Shown piece after piece: positions 49,231 through 60,829 of a DNA stretch of 64,000 bases (its first letter is position 1; the number at the start of each line of letters is the position of its first letter). Origin of the DNA: Atherinomorus stipes (Eukaryota > Chordata > Actinopteri > Atheriniformes > Atherinidae); contig JALJCO010001307.1 of NCBI GenBank assembly GCA_023101725.1, positions 1 through 64,000 on the forward strand, in the 5' to 3' direction. A model generated the notes under the pieces. That model ran no database searches, was not told where the DNA came from, and saw nothing but the letters and a program-made list of their open reading frames with translations. Position numbers and translations under genes: made by a program.

Positions 49231-49928
49231 TTAAAGGAGGGATGACATAGCAGTAAAAACTAGTTCATGTTGTTGGCATTGCTGCATATGTCAAATCTCC
49301 AAAGAAAAAAATGGCATTTTTTACAGCGGAGTATTGTTTTGAAACGCCAGACCTCACTTCCTCAGTAATACAGTTGGGTGTTGTACCCGGAGACCAAGCT
49401 GACTTCATTCTGATTGGCTACACCTTATTTGGCTATAACCTTATTTAGAGAAACTAGGTCAAGCTGCCCTAGCAGTCGGAGTTTGCTAAAGGCTAACTGC
49501 TAGCAACATGGGCACTTCAGACAGTGTGAGCTACGTTTATCAGACAAGACAGCATTTAGAAAATAAATAAACTTACAGGTAATGACAAGGTTGTGGCCCC
49601 CTCCCTCAGTGTTGCTGCAGAAGTTTTCTTTTAAATCCATTTTGGAGCGAAGGGGACAGTACATAGACTGTTAGGAGAGAGGGGGGGGGGGGCTGTTTAC
49701 TTGATAGTGTGCTCTAATTGGAGCAATATTAAATGATAGAACTACGTAGAATGATAAGCTGCTGTCTGATTAAACCGTTTCTGAGCAGAGAGACAAAGCT
49801 GACAGACCATAAACAGGAACTTTGATTCTCACTGTGGACATTCACATGGCCTCATCAGAGCACAACAGTTCAGATTATACACCCCCAAAACCCCAGAAAA
49901 GTGAAATTTGATGTCATGGCACCTTTAA
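49231..49928. mobile_element. Non-autonomous DNA transposon flanked by TTAA, type 2
   Basis: TTAA at 49231-49234 and 49925-49928. Inverted ends: AGGAGGGATGACATAG on the left and AGGTGCCATGACATCA read inward from the right. No coding sequence. Its internal sequence differs from the 19471 element. A run of G occurs at about 49681-49692. Confidence 0.75.
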
Positions 49929-49994
49929 AATATTATAAATTGATTTTAAACCACATTTAAAGAGACACTGTGTAGCAGTTGGCATCAACAGCCT

Positions 49995-51012
49995 CTACAG
50001 GCGCTTTCGGATTGTAGGAACCTTTTGGAGTTCCTAGAACCTTTTCAGGAACCAGGCCGTTTTTTTGCACATTTGGACACATAGGAACTAGGGACCTCGG
50101 ACCTCAGTTCCTAGAACCTTTATTAGCTCCTACTCCGAGGCAGGGTCTTTTCAGGGTTCCATAGGAACTGAAATATGTAGATGTTTGGTGATTGGTAGAA
50201 CTGGCAAGCCCCGCCCCTTGCTTGAGCTCCGCTTCTTCCAGCTCGCCATATTTAAAAAGTCTCACAGCTGTTTAACTGTTTACTGAGATTGCAACAACGA
50301 CAAGAACTTTTAAAACAGGAGTGTACCAATTCATTATTAAATCCATCACAATGGTGCACGTCCCAAATCCAGAACTATTTTCAAATGTCCAAAAGCAATT
50401 ATTTTCATATTAATTTAATGACCAAATACAGCTGCAAAGTATAGCAGTAGAATCGGCGGCTGCCGCCCGGACACTTTAGTGGACGGCCCGTCCACTAAAG
50501 TTCTGGTCGCACTTCAACAAAAGGGAAAGGAAGGGAAAGCTAGTAAGTTAGCTTTTATAATAGCTTTGAATAAAAGAGATGGAAAAGCCAAATACAGTTG
50601 CAAATTGAGTCAGTGCAATCTGCGCCACTTCAGTGAACGAACCCCAGTCCGTCCACTAAAGTGTCCGGGGCTGTTCCGTTACATATGACCGTGATGATGG
50701 AAAGCTGGTAAGTTAGCTTTATAATAGCTTTGAATAAAAGAGATGAGAAACCTCAGTTTTGTATCAGATCGGCTGGGGCATAAATTTCTCTCTGTCGCAA
50801 TGATTGTGTCACACATGGTTCCTAACAACGTCCTCCCTCATGTGCGAACGCACACTGAAGGCGAAGAGTAGTTCTGATAACTAAACTCGGGAGGAGTAGT
50901 TATAGGAACTGCGTTTCTATAGACAGATAGAAGGGCAAAAGCTTGCTTGATCTTGATTTTCAGATCAAGCAATCTGAAAATTGCTTGATTTTCTGTCCGA
51001 ATGCACCTTAGA
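49995..51012. mobile_element. hAT-like MITE, copy 2 (partner at 20.35 kb)
   Basis: Left end GGCGCTTTCGGATTGTAGG; right end read inward AAGGTGCATTCGGACAGAAA. The GCWTTCGGA core is shared. Contains an internal tandem duplication: CTTTGAATAAAAGAGATG occurs at about 50563 and 50729, along with TCCACTAAAG motifs. A cluster of interlocking palindromes lies at 50943-50989, next to the right end. Confidence 0.7.
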
Positions 51013-51500
51013 AGACATGGTCTGTCAGTTACAGGGATTTCAGTTCACGTCTCTGATATGTTGTCATGGCGATGTGTTGTTTTCTCTGACCCATGTTTTA
51101 CCGTCTTTCTCTTGGCTTCTGTGATTACAATGATACTGGTTTGTTACCGACGGCCGTCTGCCCGACTGCACGTGAAGGCAGATCAGAGTAACGCTCTGTT
51201 CCTCCCCACTGCACCCACAGTGACTTTTCAAAGGCGTCACCTCGACCTGAGCCGACAACTCCGGTTATGTTTCCGTGATTTCCTGCTGTCACGCTTCTAC
51301 TGAACGTAAAAACATGGCGACACAACATGGCCGCCACCACTGAGCCACCCCGTTTCATGTAGATATGAATGATATGAACGGCAGATTGAGAGCTTAGAGG
51401 AGCACTTCAGTTTGTTGATGGGAATGATTACTGATTAATGGAAAACACTTTTGAACCAAATAATCCATTTTTGTGAATAAATGACAGAAGAACTTACACA

Positions 51501-52404
51501 TTGGGCCTCATTCAAGAAGCATTCGTATGAACAACTTCGGTCTTAAATGGTTTGTCCGAGTGATGTAGGAGAAAATGCCGCATTCACCAATTTGCTCGTA
51601 TTTCTAATCTTCTGTCAGGCACGAACTCGGCCTCATGTTTGGGTCTGAATTTGTCAAATTAGAGTTTCACGTTTTTCTGTGCTTTGTTTGAGAGAGATGG
51701 AGAGGCTGATGAAAGGATGACAGACATGGTCCAGCTACACATCGGCTTTTTTATCCAGCTGGGATGAACAGTACGTGTTCGTGTTTAGTATCAAAAGAAG
51801 ATTTTTCAGAATGTTGCAAGAGTACCTGCACTGTTTTGGTTGATGGAAACTCATATTAAACATTTCCATCATATATTGCACCTCTTGGCCTCCATCGGTA
51901 GGCTAGTTTTCAAGGACTGTGTTGCTTTTGTTAGATGTCTACACCATTTTCGGATCTTTTCAGATTTTTACTTCTGTAACAGTGCAACCAACAGACACGG
52001 CATTTACAACTCTTGTGATTTGTTCTCCACTGCTCGGATTTAACCTCCATCAGCTCTGCTGCTCAGCTCTCTCAGTCAGCAGAACCTCCATCTCCGGATT
52101 TGTAAAGTTTCTCTTCTATGTCTTCAATGCCATTTTTCTGAATGAACACCTAACAAGCGTGGGAAGTTGTGTCCTTATATGGAATTATCGGGGTGATAAT
52201 TATGCAGATTTGCAATTCTCATGAACGTGCGCTCACTTACGCACAGGTGGAATTCATCATGTTTACCAGGGTCATTTACGCAGCTATCTGAAGTTGAGAA
52301 CGTTTGTTGAATCTGATGTGGAGCATTCGTAGAAGTCCATGGCAGGAGAGAAAATAAGAGAAAGTTACGAAAAGAATACGAACATGTTGTTGCATAAGGC
52401 CCAA
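51501..52404. mobile_element. Non-autonomous DNA transposon (TTGGGCCTCATTCAA)
   Basis: Left end TTGGGCCTCATTCAAGAAGC; right end read inward TTGGGCCTTATGCAACAACA. Both go on to a TTCGTA motif. The ends resemble in style those of the GGGTCTCATTTATAAA elements, hinting at a Harbinger-like origin. No coding content recognised. Confidence 0.65.
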
Positions 52405-52606
52405 AGTCCCTTACAGAGTTTCGTGGATTATAGTTAGTTGGTGTCTGGGTAGCGAGCTGACCTTCTCAGCTGTACTGCAGCAGCGCGCGTCGGGGTGCAC
52501 ACGGCCTGTAGAGTGCAGAGAAACCCCCCAATAACCAACGGAGAGCTAACTCTGAACTCACAGGACAATAGTGCTTGTTCCTTCATTCATTCTACCTAAA
52601 GTATTG

Positions 52607-52782
52607 GTGAAATGAAGGAGTTCTGCTGCAGATAATGTCTTATAGAGAGGCTGCCCCGTCTCTCACGTTATACGGAGGCCGACTCAACAAAATATCTCCC
52701 AAAGGAGTCAAAGTGATCCAGAAATTTTACCAAAGAGTCAAAAGATAAGATCCAGGTTGAAAAAAAGAAAGTTATCCTTTAA
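52607..52782 (+). repeat. About 200-bp interspersed repeat, copy 3 of 3
   Basis: Matches 31764-31981 and 33185-33407 in order: TGGTGAAATGAAGGAGTTC, GCAGATAATGTCTTATA, AAATATCTCCCAAAGGAGTC, GATCCAGGTTGAAAAA, AAGTTATCCTTTAAAAG. Confidence 0.65.
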
Positions 52783-52942
52783 AAGCTATGAAAGCAAAGT
52801 TTCTGGTGTATATAGATATGTGAATGGGGGTGTCTGGGATTTCCTTTTTAAGGCTCTGTCCTTGAAGATGGGCCTGATATAAAGGTGAGTGTGTGTTCCT
52901 GTACTTGCAACACAGTGAGGACATTTTGGCCGGTCCTCAGTA

Positions 52943-54955
52943 ATTGCGTTTGGCATACACACCAAACGCGATTTGGGCATCAAGGGCGTCGGGTTTACAT
53001 GCAAAGTCAATGGCCGACGTGCATCTGAGGCATCAAAAACCCTGCGGCGCAATACACGCGTTGAGCACAGCATGGCTCGATGCATTTCCCAAGTTTCGCG
53101 CATCACGGGTGTCAGACGCGTTAGAAAATCTGAACTTTGGCATCTTGACATGGGGCGTCGACCAATCAGAGCGACTCCATGTCATGACACAGACACACAT
53201 TTTCTGACAGGATGGAAACACCAAGAAAAACCAGGGGAATCTCCTCTCTCTCTGAAGACAGAGGAGGACAAACTGGACTGATAATGCCGCCCCGCATCGG
53301 GACATCGGGACGTTAAACTGGGCTGATAATGATGCCCCGCATCGGGACATCGGGACGTTAATCTGGACTGATAATGCTGCCCCGCATCGGGACATCGGGA
53401 CGTTAATCTGGACTGATAATGCTGCCCCGCATCGGGACATCGGGACGTTAATCTGGACTGATAATGCTGCCCCGCATCGGGACATCGGGACGTTAATCTG
53501 GACTGGTAATGCTGCCCCGCATCGGGACATCGGGACGTTAATCTGGACTGATAATGCTGCCCCGCATCGGGACATCGGGACGTTAATCTGGACTGATAAT
53601 GCTGCCCCGCATCGGGACGTTAATCTGGACTGATAATGCTGCCCCGCATCGGGACATCGGGACATTAAACTGGACTGATAATGCTGCCCCACATCGGGAC
53701 ATCGGGACGTTAAACTGGACTGATAATGCTGCCCCACATCGGGACATTGGGACGTTAAACTGGGCTGATAATGCTGCCCCGCATCGGGACGTTAAACTGG
53801 ACTGATAATGCTGCCCCGCATCGGGACATCGGGACGTTAAACTGGACTGATAATGCTGCCCCGCATCGGGACATCGGGACGTTAAACTGGACTGATAATG
53901 CTGCCCTCGCATCGGGACATGGGGACGTTAAACTGGACTGATAATGCTGCCCCGCATCGGGACATCGGGACGTTAAACTGGACTGATAATGCTGCCCCGC
54001 ATCGGGACATCGGGACGTTAAACTGGACTGATAATGCTGCCCCGCATCGGGACATCGGGACGTTAAACTGGACTGATAATGCTGCCCCGCATCGGGACAT
54101 TGGGACGTTAAACTGGACTGATAATGCTGCCCCGCATCAGGACGTTAAACTGGACTGATAATGCTGGCCCGCATCGGGACATCGGGACGTTAAACTGGAC
54201 TGATAATGCTGCCCCGCATCAGGACAGCGGGACGTTAAACTGGACTGATAATGCTGCCCCGCATCGGGACATCGGGACGTTAAACTGGACTGATAATGCT
54301 GGCCCGCATCGGGACATCGGGACGTTAAACTGGACTGATAATGCTGGCCCGCATCGGGACATCGGGACGTTAAACTGGACTGATAATGCTGCCCCGCATC
54401 GGGACATCGGGACGTTAAACTGGACTGATAATGCTGCCCCGCATCGGGACATCGGGACGTTAAACTGTGCTGATAATGCTGCCCCACACCGGGACAGCGC
54501 GACGTTAAACTGGGCTGATAATGCTGCCCCGCATCGGGACATCGGGACGTTAAACTGGGCCGGATCAGACGGATGAAAGCGCCCCTCGTCAGCGCAGCTC
54601 CTGGAGTAAATGATGAAACTCATCACATTCAGAACATCTGGACTTATCTGGTGAACCAGACACAGAGCAGAGACGCCCGACGACGATGTTCCCTGCCTTA
54701 TTTATCACATAAAGCCGAGCCGCTCTCTCTCCTGCATCCGCCATGGTGCAGACAGACCGGTGACAGGAAAAAAAGAGAAGGGGGGCTCCTCCCAACGCAC
54801 GTTAAGCCCACCTTGGCTGGACATTTTCATGCGGGTCGGGGACGTCTTGATGATGGAAATCAAGCGTCTGACTTTATAGCGACCCAGCATCCAACTTTGG
54901 GTGCATTTTTGACGCCTAAATCACGTTTGGTGTGTACACAGCGGAAATAGGCAGA
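52943..54955. mobile_element. Non-autonomous DNA transposon carrying a minisatellite
   Basis: Left end region TACACACCAAACGCGATTTG (52957-52976); right end read inward TACACACCAAACGTGATTTA. About 330 bp of left body and 390 bp of right body remain, with the 45-bp minisatellite between. No transposase recognised. The termini and target duplication could not be fixed to the base. Confidence 0.65.
53270..54560 (+). repeat. 45-bp minisatellite, about 28 units
   Basis: Consensus GGACTGATAATGCTGCCCCG, CATCGGGACATCGGGACGTT, AAACT. Each unit contains an internal duplication CATCGGGA-CATCGGGA. Three units (near 53611, 53789 and 54135) have lost one copy, 8 bp. Units from about 53357 to 53630 share AATCTGG in place of AAACTGG, showing local homogenisation. 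Since 45 is a multiple of 3, long frames are open on both strands (minus-strand repeat RCGAALSVQFNVPMS); no start, motif or homology supports a protein. Confidence 0.95.
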
Positions 54956-55139
54956 GGAAAAAAACATTGATGAGGGTCAAGAATTGGTTTTATAGTTTAG
55001 GTTACAATCAGGTTTTGGTTAGGGTTCGGTAATCAGTGGTGATTGTTAGGAGTAGGGTTAGGGTTAGGCAATCAGTTATGGGTGTTATATTTAGGGTAAG
55101 GGGCTAGGGAATGCATTATGTCAATGGATATGTCAATGG

Positions 55140-56275
55140 GGGGGTGGACATGTTGGTGTTTGAACAGATCATCATCAGCCGGCCATCGTCACACATCTTC
55201 AGTGAGGAGCAGCCGGAGTTCTGCTCCTGCAGATGTGGAACGTCTGCTAATGGCAGTGTGCACAGCTCACACCTGCCGTCATTGCAGGGGGTGTACTATG
55301 GCTTAAAATGGAGCATTTGTAGGTTGTATTAATGTCAGCACATGACATGCAGCAGAATGTGACAGCAAACATCATCTATAAGCAACACCATCTGGAGGCA
55401 ATGACATCATTCCACCGCCTTAGTACATATCTACACCATGTCTCTGTCCAAGCAGCGATTCAGAGGCAATAATGCTAGCATGCTCACTTTTATTTATTTA
55501 TTCATTCATTTTTTGAGAAGGGGAAGTTTTCAATTAAAAGAAAAATGGAGAAAAACTATTATTATTGACCATTTCCTCAATTTGTGGTCTTAATTAGTCG
55601 CATCTTGGCAAGATGTGGTTGAAACAGAAATGCTTGATGTTTTCTGGAAAACTAAAAACTATGATATGGTGCTGATTTACAGGAGCTTGGAGCGTCGGGC
55701 TTCATGTCATCAGGGTCAGGATGACGAATTCCTCACACAGATACGCTTCTGCAGCTTCCTGGATTAATGTGGATGTGATGGCAGAGACTGGAGACGATGT
55801 GGTGCTCATGCCCAGAAACAGATTTCATCAATCGTTCTGCAGAAAGGAGCATTTATCAGAAATGCTGATTCATATATTTAATTCAGGGCTTGAGACTTAC
55901 TGAGGCCCAAACACCTCCTCCCTGTTTGCTTTTTCAGATGTGGGTATTATTATGTGTTCATCAATGAAACACTCCAAGGACTTATTCTTCTGTATGTTTT
56001 GGGGATAGTGTGTGTGTGTTTATGCACTGTTTGTCTTGGGTCTCTGTCTCTTCATGAAAGTGATTTTCCACTTGAGTGCTTGTTTCCCAAATGCAACGAT
56101 GTCCTGTAATCCTGCAGGGTCCTCCAAGGCGCTGATGTCGTCCTCACTGCTAATCAGAGCTATTCATCAGACCTTCCACAAAGTCACACACACACTGCTC
56201 ACAAGACAGCCCTTACACTGTAATGTTCAGTTTTATTCACAGAAACGTAGATACATTGATTCAAACAATACTCCA
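55140..56275. other. Flanking DNA, nothing recognised
   Basis: No exon, RNA gene or repeat boundary recognised. Confidence 0.35.
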
Positions 56276-56277
56276 CA

Positions 56278-56280
<3 letters not shown>

Positions 56281-56308
<28 letters not shown>
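56281..56308. repeat. (GT)n microsatellite
   Basis: About 14 GT units. Confidence 0.95.
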
Positions 56309-56683
56309 GGAATGTGTGTGACCATTTTGGAACCCAGATGCCTCTAGTGTTTCAAAGTTTTATATTCAGGGTTGATAAAGTGTCACTTCATGGTCCTGTC
56401 AGGTTCAGAGGGAGGCTCAGTGAAAGCAGACCTTGTTTGTTCCTGCAGGTGACAAAAGTTCAGGTTTCCTTCTGATAAGAAACTTGGACCATCTGTAAGT
56501 TAGAAGTTTCTTACATACAGTCATCAATTACAACAGTCTCTTGGCCTGGTGAGGTTTCAAGTAATTTTTCACGAGAAACCAGCCACTTTATCAGGTCCAC
56601 CTTCTAGATCACGTTGGACCTCTTTTTCCTCCCAAAACTACCTTTAATCTTGGTGTCATAGTTTCAACAAGGTGTTGGAAACA

Positions 56684-56945
56684 TGGGGACGGCTGTAACT
56701 CGGGTTGGAAGAGTAGTCGTCTTTCAACTGGGGGGTTGGGGGATGATAACTCCGGGCTTCCCCAGACTGACAAGCCCGCCAAAATGTCCTTAGGCACTGA
56801 GACCCACGTTGCCTCCCGATGTGCCTATCGAGGTGTGAATGTGTATGTGAATGTGTGTGAATGGATGAATGTGACGTAGTCTAAAGTGCTTTGAGTGGTC
56901 AGTACAACTGGAAAAGTGCGATATAAGTACAGTCCATTTACCATT
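56684..56945 (+). mobile_element. tRNA-derived SINE, near full length
   Basis: The decayed tRNA head reads GGACGGCTGTAACTCGGGTT (A-box region) with a B-box region eroded to GATGATAACTCCGGG. The body has AAATGTCCTTAGGCACTGAG and TTGCCTCCCGATGTG; the tail has GTGTGAATGGATGAATG, AAAGTGCTTTGAGTGGTC and GCGATATAAGTACAGTCC. Same plan as the 16631 SINE but with weaker Pol III boxes. Confidence 0.75.
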
Positions 56946-57018
56946 CCTCTGAGATATGCTCCATATTGACATGATAGAATCACACTGTTGCTGCAGATTT
57001 GTCTTCTGCACATATATA

Positions 57019-58742
57019 ATGAGAATCTCCCGTTTCACCTCATCGTGATGAGAATCTCCTGTTCCACCTCATCGTGATGAGAATCTCCCGTTCCACCTCA
57101 TCGTGATGAGAATCTCCCGTTCCACCTCATCATGATGAGAATCTCCCGTTCCACCTCATCACGATGAGAATCTCCCGTTCCACCTCATCGTGATGAGAAT
57201 CTCCCGTTCCACCTCATCATGATGAGAATCTCCCGTTCCACCTCATCATGATGAGAATCTCCCGTTCCACCTCATCGTGATGAGAATCTCCCGTTCCACC
57301 TCATCATGATGAGAATCTCCTGTTCCACCTCATCGTGATGAGAATCTCCCGTTCCACCTCATCGTGATGAGAATCTCCCGTTCCACCTCATCGTGATGAG
57401 AATCTCCCGTTCCACCTCATCGTGATGAGAATCTCCCGTTCCACCTCATCGTGATGAGAATCTCCCGTTCCACCTCATCATGATGAGAATCTCCCGTTCC
57501 ACCTCATCGTGATGAGAATCTCCCGTTCCACCTCATCGTGATGAGAATCTCCCGTTCCACCTCATCGTGATGAGAATCTCCCGTTCCACCTCATCGTGAT
57601 GAGAATCTCCCGTTCCACCTCATCATGATGAGAATCTCCCGTTCCACCTCATCGTGATGAGAATCTCCCGTTCCACCTCATCATGATGAGAATCTCCCGT
57701 TCCACCTCATCGTGATGAGAATCTCCCGTTCCACCTCATCGTGATGAGAATCTCCCGTTCCACCTCATCATGATGAGAATCTCCCGTTCCACCTCATCGT
57801 GATGAGAATCTCCCGTTCCACCTCATCATGATGAGAATCTCCTGTTCCACCTCATCGTGATGAGAATCTCCCGTTCCACCTCATCGTGATGAGAATCTCC
57901 CGTTCCACCTCATCGTGATGAGAATCTCCCGTTCCACCTCATCGTGATGAGAATCTCCCGTTCCACCTCATCGTGATGAGAATCTCCCGTTCCACCTCAT
58001 CGTGATGAGAATCTCCCGTTCCACCTCATCGTGATGAGAATCTCCCGTTCCACCTCATCGTGATGAGAATCTCCCGTTCCACCTCATCATGATGAGAATC
58101 TCCCGTTCCACCTCATCGTGATGAGAATCTCCCGTTCCACCTCATCGTGATGAGAATCTCCCGTTCCACCTCATCGTGATGAGAATCTCCCGTTCCACCT
58201 CATCGTGATGAGAATCTCCCGTTCCACCTCATCATGATGAGAATCTCCCGTTCCACCTCATCGTGATGAGAATCTCCCGTTCCACCTCATCGTGATGAGA
58301 ATCTCCCGTTCCACCTCATCGTGATGAGAATCTCCCGTTCCACCTCATCATGATGAGAATCTCCCGTTCCACCTCATCGTGATGAGAATCTCCCGTTCCA
58401 CCTCATCATGATGAGAATCTCCCGTTCCACCTCATCATGATGAGAATCTCTCATTCCACCTCATCATGATGAGAATCTCCCGTTCCACCTCATTGTGATG
58501 AGAATCTCATTCAACCTCATCGTGATGAGAATCTCCCGTTCCACCTCATCATGATGAGAATCTCCCGTTCCACCTCATCGTGATGAGAATCTCCCGTTCC
58601 ACCTCATCGTGATGAGAATCTCCCGTTCCACCTCATCGTGATGAGAATCTCCCGTTCCACCTCATCGTGATGAGAATCTCCCGTTCCACCTCATCGCTGA
58701 TGAGAATCTTCCGTTCCACCTCATTATGATGAGAATCTCATC
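57019..58742 (-). repeat. 29-bp minisatellite, about 59 units, Tc1-derived
   Basis: Plus-strand unit ATGAGAATCTCCCGTTCCAC plus CTCATCGTG. Units are head to tail with very few changes; the main variant is CATCATG for CATCGTG, a CpG-decay change. Read on the minus strand the unit is GATGAGGTGGAACGGGAGAT plus TCTCATCAC, which matches the Tc1-like transposase gene at 16878-16908 (GGTGGAACGTGAGATTCTCA ... GGATG). Each CATCATG unit contains the perfect 14-bp palindrome CTCATCATGATGAG. There are no spacers, so it is not a CRISPR array. Confidence 0.95.
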
Positions 58743-58744
58743 AC

Positions 58745-59270
58745 AGCTATAATAAATCGGGATGTCCTGATGCGTTCTCGTTCTGATTCTGGCTTATTTT
58801 GCTGTTCTCGTACTTGTGAAATCCTTGTTCTCGACAGCACCTGATACCTGACGTCATGTGACTCTCTGTGTTAACGCCGCCATGCCGTCAGGAAAATACT
58901 CCTCAGTATGAGTAACGCGGCTTTGAGTCGACATTGTTTTTTTAAGGATTAGAAGTCACTTTTTGTTACACGAGGATAGAAACTATATCTGACCCGTATT
59001 ATGTCTCTGGGATGCTTTTCAAAACATTGACGGCGGCCGGAGCGGACGTTTTTTTCCTTCTCCCTCCCTCCCACCCACCGGACCTGTGCTACCCCCACAT
59101 GCAGTACATTCAGTTTCAGACATTTCATTCAGGATTCACTTTGTCATCGGTAAGTTTACTCCTCATTCTGCTTCCTACGTTTTTCATGTATTTGTTCATT
59201 AAGCTGGTATAAGTTTGAAATTATGACGAAGCATCACTACAATACAGCAAACCAACTGCAACAGATGCAG
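58745..59270. other. Flanking DNA, nothing recognised
   Basis: No clear exon or element. A plus-strand frame from 59012 is hydrophobic but has no recognisable motif. Confidence 0.35.
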
Positions 59271-59275
59271 CTGCA

Positions 59276-59334
59276 GTCTGAGCAGAGAAATAAAAGCTTC
59301 TAATGACTTATTAAGCTTTTATTACTGCTCTGAC
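59276..59334. other. Isolated hairpin, 22-24 bp stem
   Basis: GTCTGAGCAGAGAAATAAAA-GCTT pairs with AAGCTTTTATTACTGCTCTGAC (3' side), leaving a 13-base loop (CTAATGACTTATT). Two short mismatches interrupt the stem. It may be a small MITE or a hairpin RNA; the sequence does not match a microRNA I know. Confidence 0.4.
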
Positions 59335-60360
59335 GAGGTAGTTAAATGTCGAAGTAACCTGGCAACAAGTGGCAGCAACGTGCCTGCATCACACCTGAGC
59401 ATGAAGCACCCCCCACCCAAATAAAAGATGATGTAGGAGTAAGAGGAAAGAAAATATTTACATGAACGTGTTGGCTGAAAAGTATTATAAGAAATGATAT
59501 GACTGATCCGAACCATTTAGCACAGTGGTAACTACTTCTTTGACACCATCTTGGCTAAATAAAGATGATTATACCTCCGTGACCTCCCAATGAGCCTACA
59601 CAGAGTATTCACAGCCAGCTGAACTCTGCCTCAGCTTTTACCGTCGGGAGATGGCAGTTGTCTGGCAGATTCATTCAGAATCGGCACAAAATCGGTCCTC
59701 ATTAACAACACCGGCTGGCCTCGTGGAACGTGATCTAATATCTGCTTATTTCTCAATAACTGTATTGGATTCGATTGGTTTCATCTATTTTCAATGTCTG
59801 TGGCAGCTCCTCTGACGAGAGAGAGTGATTGATGGGAAATAAAATGTGCAATGTAGGAATGTTTGGAAATGAGTTAAATGAAAGACCAGAGCAGGTTGAA
59901 GGACAACTATGGGAGACATAGAGGGAAGATGCTTGCACCGAGAAATCCCCTTTTGCTCAGAGGGTCATATATTCCCAGAAATGCCGTGTCAGCATGGTGG
60001 TGAATCAACTGTGACAACTGCCTGTGATTAATGAGGCACAGAAAGACTGCTCCAGTGTCATTTAGCAAGGGACTACATTGTTAGGGAAGACCACTTTAGA
60101 GTATTTCCAAGGAGATTTGACTTTACATGCACGAACAAAGACATCGTACACACAATTTACGTTGTAGAGCAAGCATGGCAGATATGTAGATTAGGTTAGT
60201 GGAGGTTGAATCCTGTAAAACTAGAAAATGTACATCCCCATCTGGAGATCAGGTGATACGAGGTTCTCAGTGCCAGTTCAGATGTGGGGGAATGGGAGCA
60301 GCTGGCCTGTAACTGGAGTAAAATGTTACTCTGACAGTGAAATATTTAAGCTTGTTCTGT
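59335..60360. other. Flanking DNA, nothing recognised
   Basis: No exon, RNA gene or repeat boundary recognised. Confidence 0.35.
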
Positions 60361-60829
60361 TTTACACAGTAAAATCAGCAGTGTTGGAGTAACACTTAAA
60401 GAGTCCATTTTAACACTAAGCCAGGTTACATATGGTCCTGCCCTGTACAGTGTTAAAGTTACACTAGACCGAGTGCTGAATTTTTAGTGTTAATTTAACA
60501 CTGATAAGAGTTGATTTTCATTATAGAATTAAACTTGATCAACACTGACATTGTTAATAAGCTTTTACTCTTTGAGATAAAGTAACACCCCATAGTGTTG
60601 ATTTTGTATGTCATAACACAAGTGTTTGACACATTTAATTCCTTCACATTTCCACGAAGTCAAACATTTCAGTTAATATTGATTTGCATCCATTCAAAGT
60701 TTAACCAGGATGACCTGTTCTTGATGGCAAATCAGGATTGTGAAGAAAGGTATCATCCACCATCTCCACCATCTCATACAGTATAAATCTGACAACACAC
60801 CAAGGAAACGTAAGCTGAGCACATTTACA

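Larger units (their letters stand above)
52883..55135 (+). repeat. Common fish repeat, copy 2, split by an insertion
   Basis: The left piece (52883-52940) has GTGTGTTCCTGTACTTGCAA, AGTGAGGACATTTTGG and CCGGTCCTCA. The right piece (54962-55135) has GAGGGTCAAGAATTGG, GGTTAGGGTTCGG and GGAATGCATTATGTCAATGG. The copy at 10165-10390 shows these joined. The insertion is the 52943-54955 element. Confidence 0.6.

Noticed and set aside
53033..53737. 234-codon minus-strand open frame
   Set aside because: Translation of the 45-bp minisatellite plus flanking transposon sequence; no domain or homology.
55020..55100. Interstitial telomere-like GGTTAG/TTAGGG motifs
   Set aside because: Only a few irregular GGTTAGG units, and they belong to a common fish interspersed repeat also seen at 10165-10390.
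57019..58742. CRISPR-like array with 29-bp repeats
   Set aside because: The 29-bp units are contiguous with no spacers, the DNA is vertebrate, and there are no cas genes.
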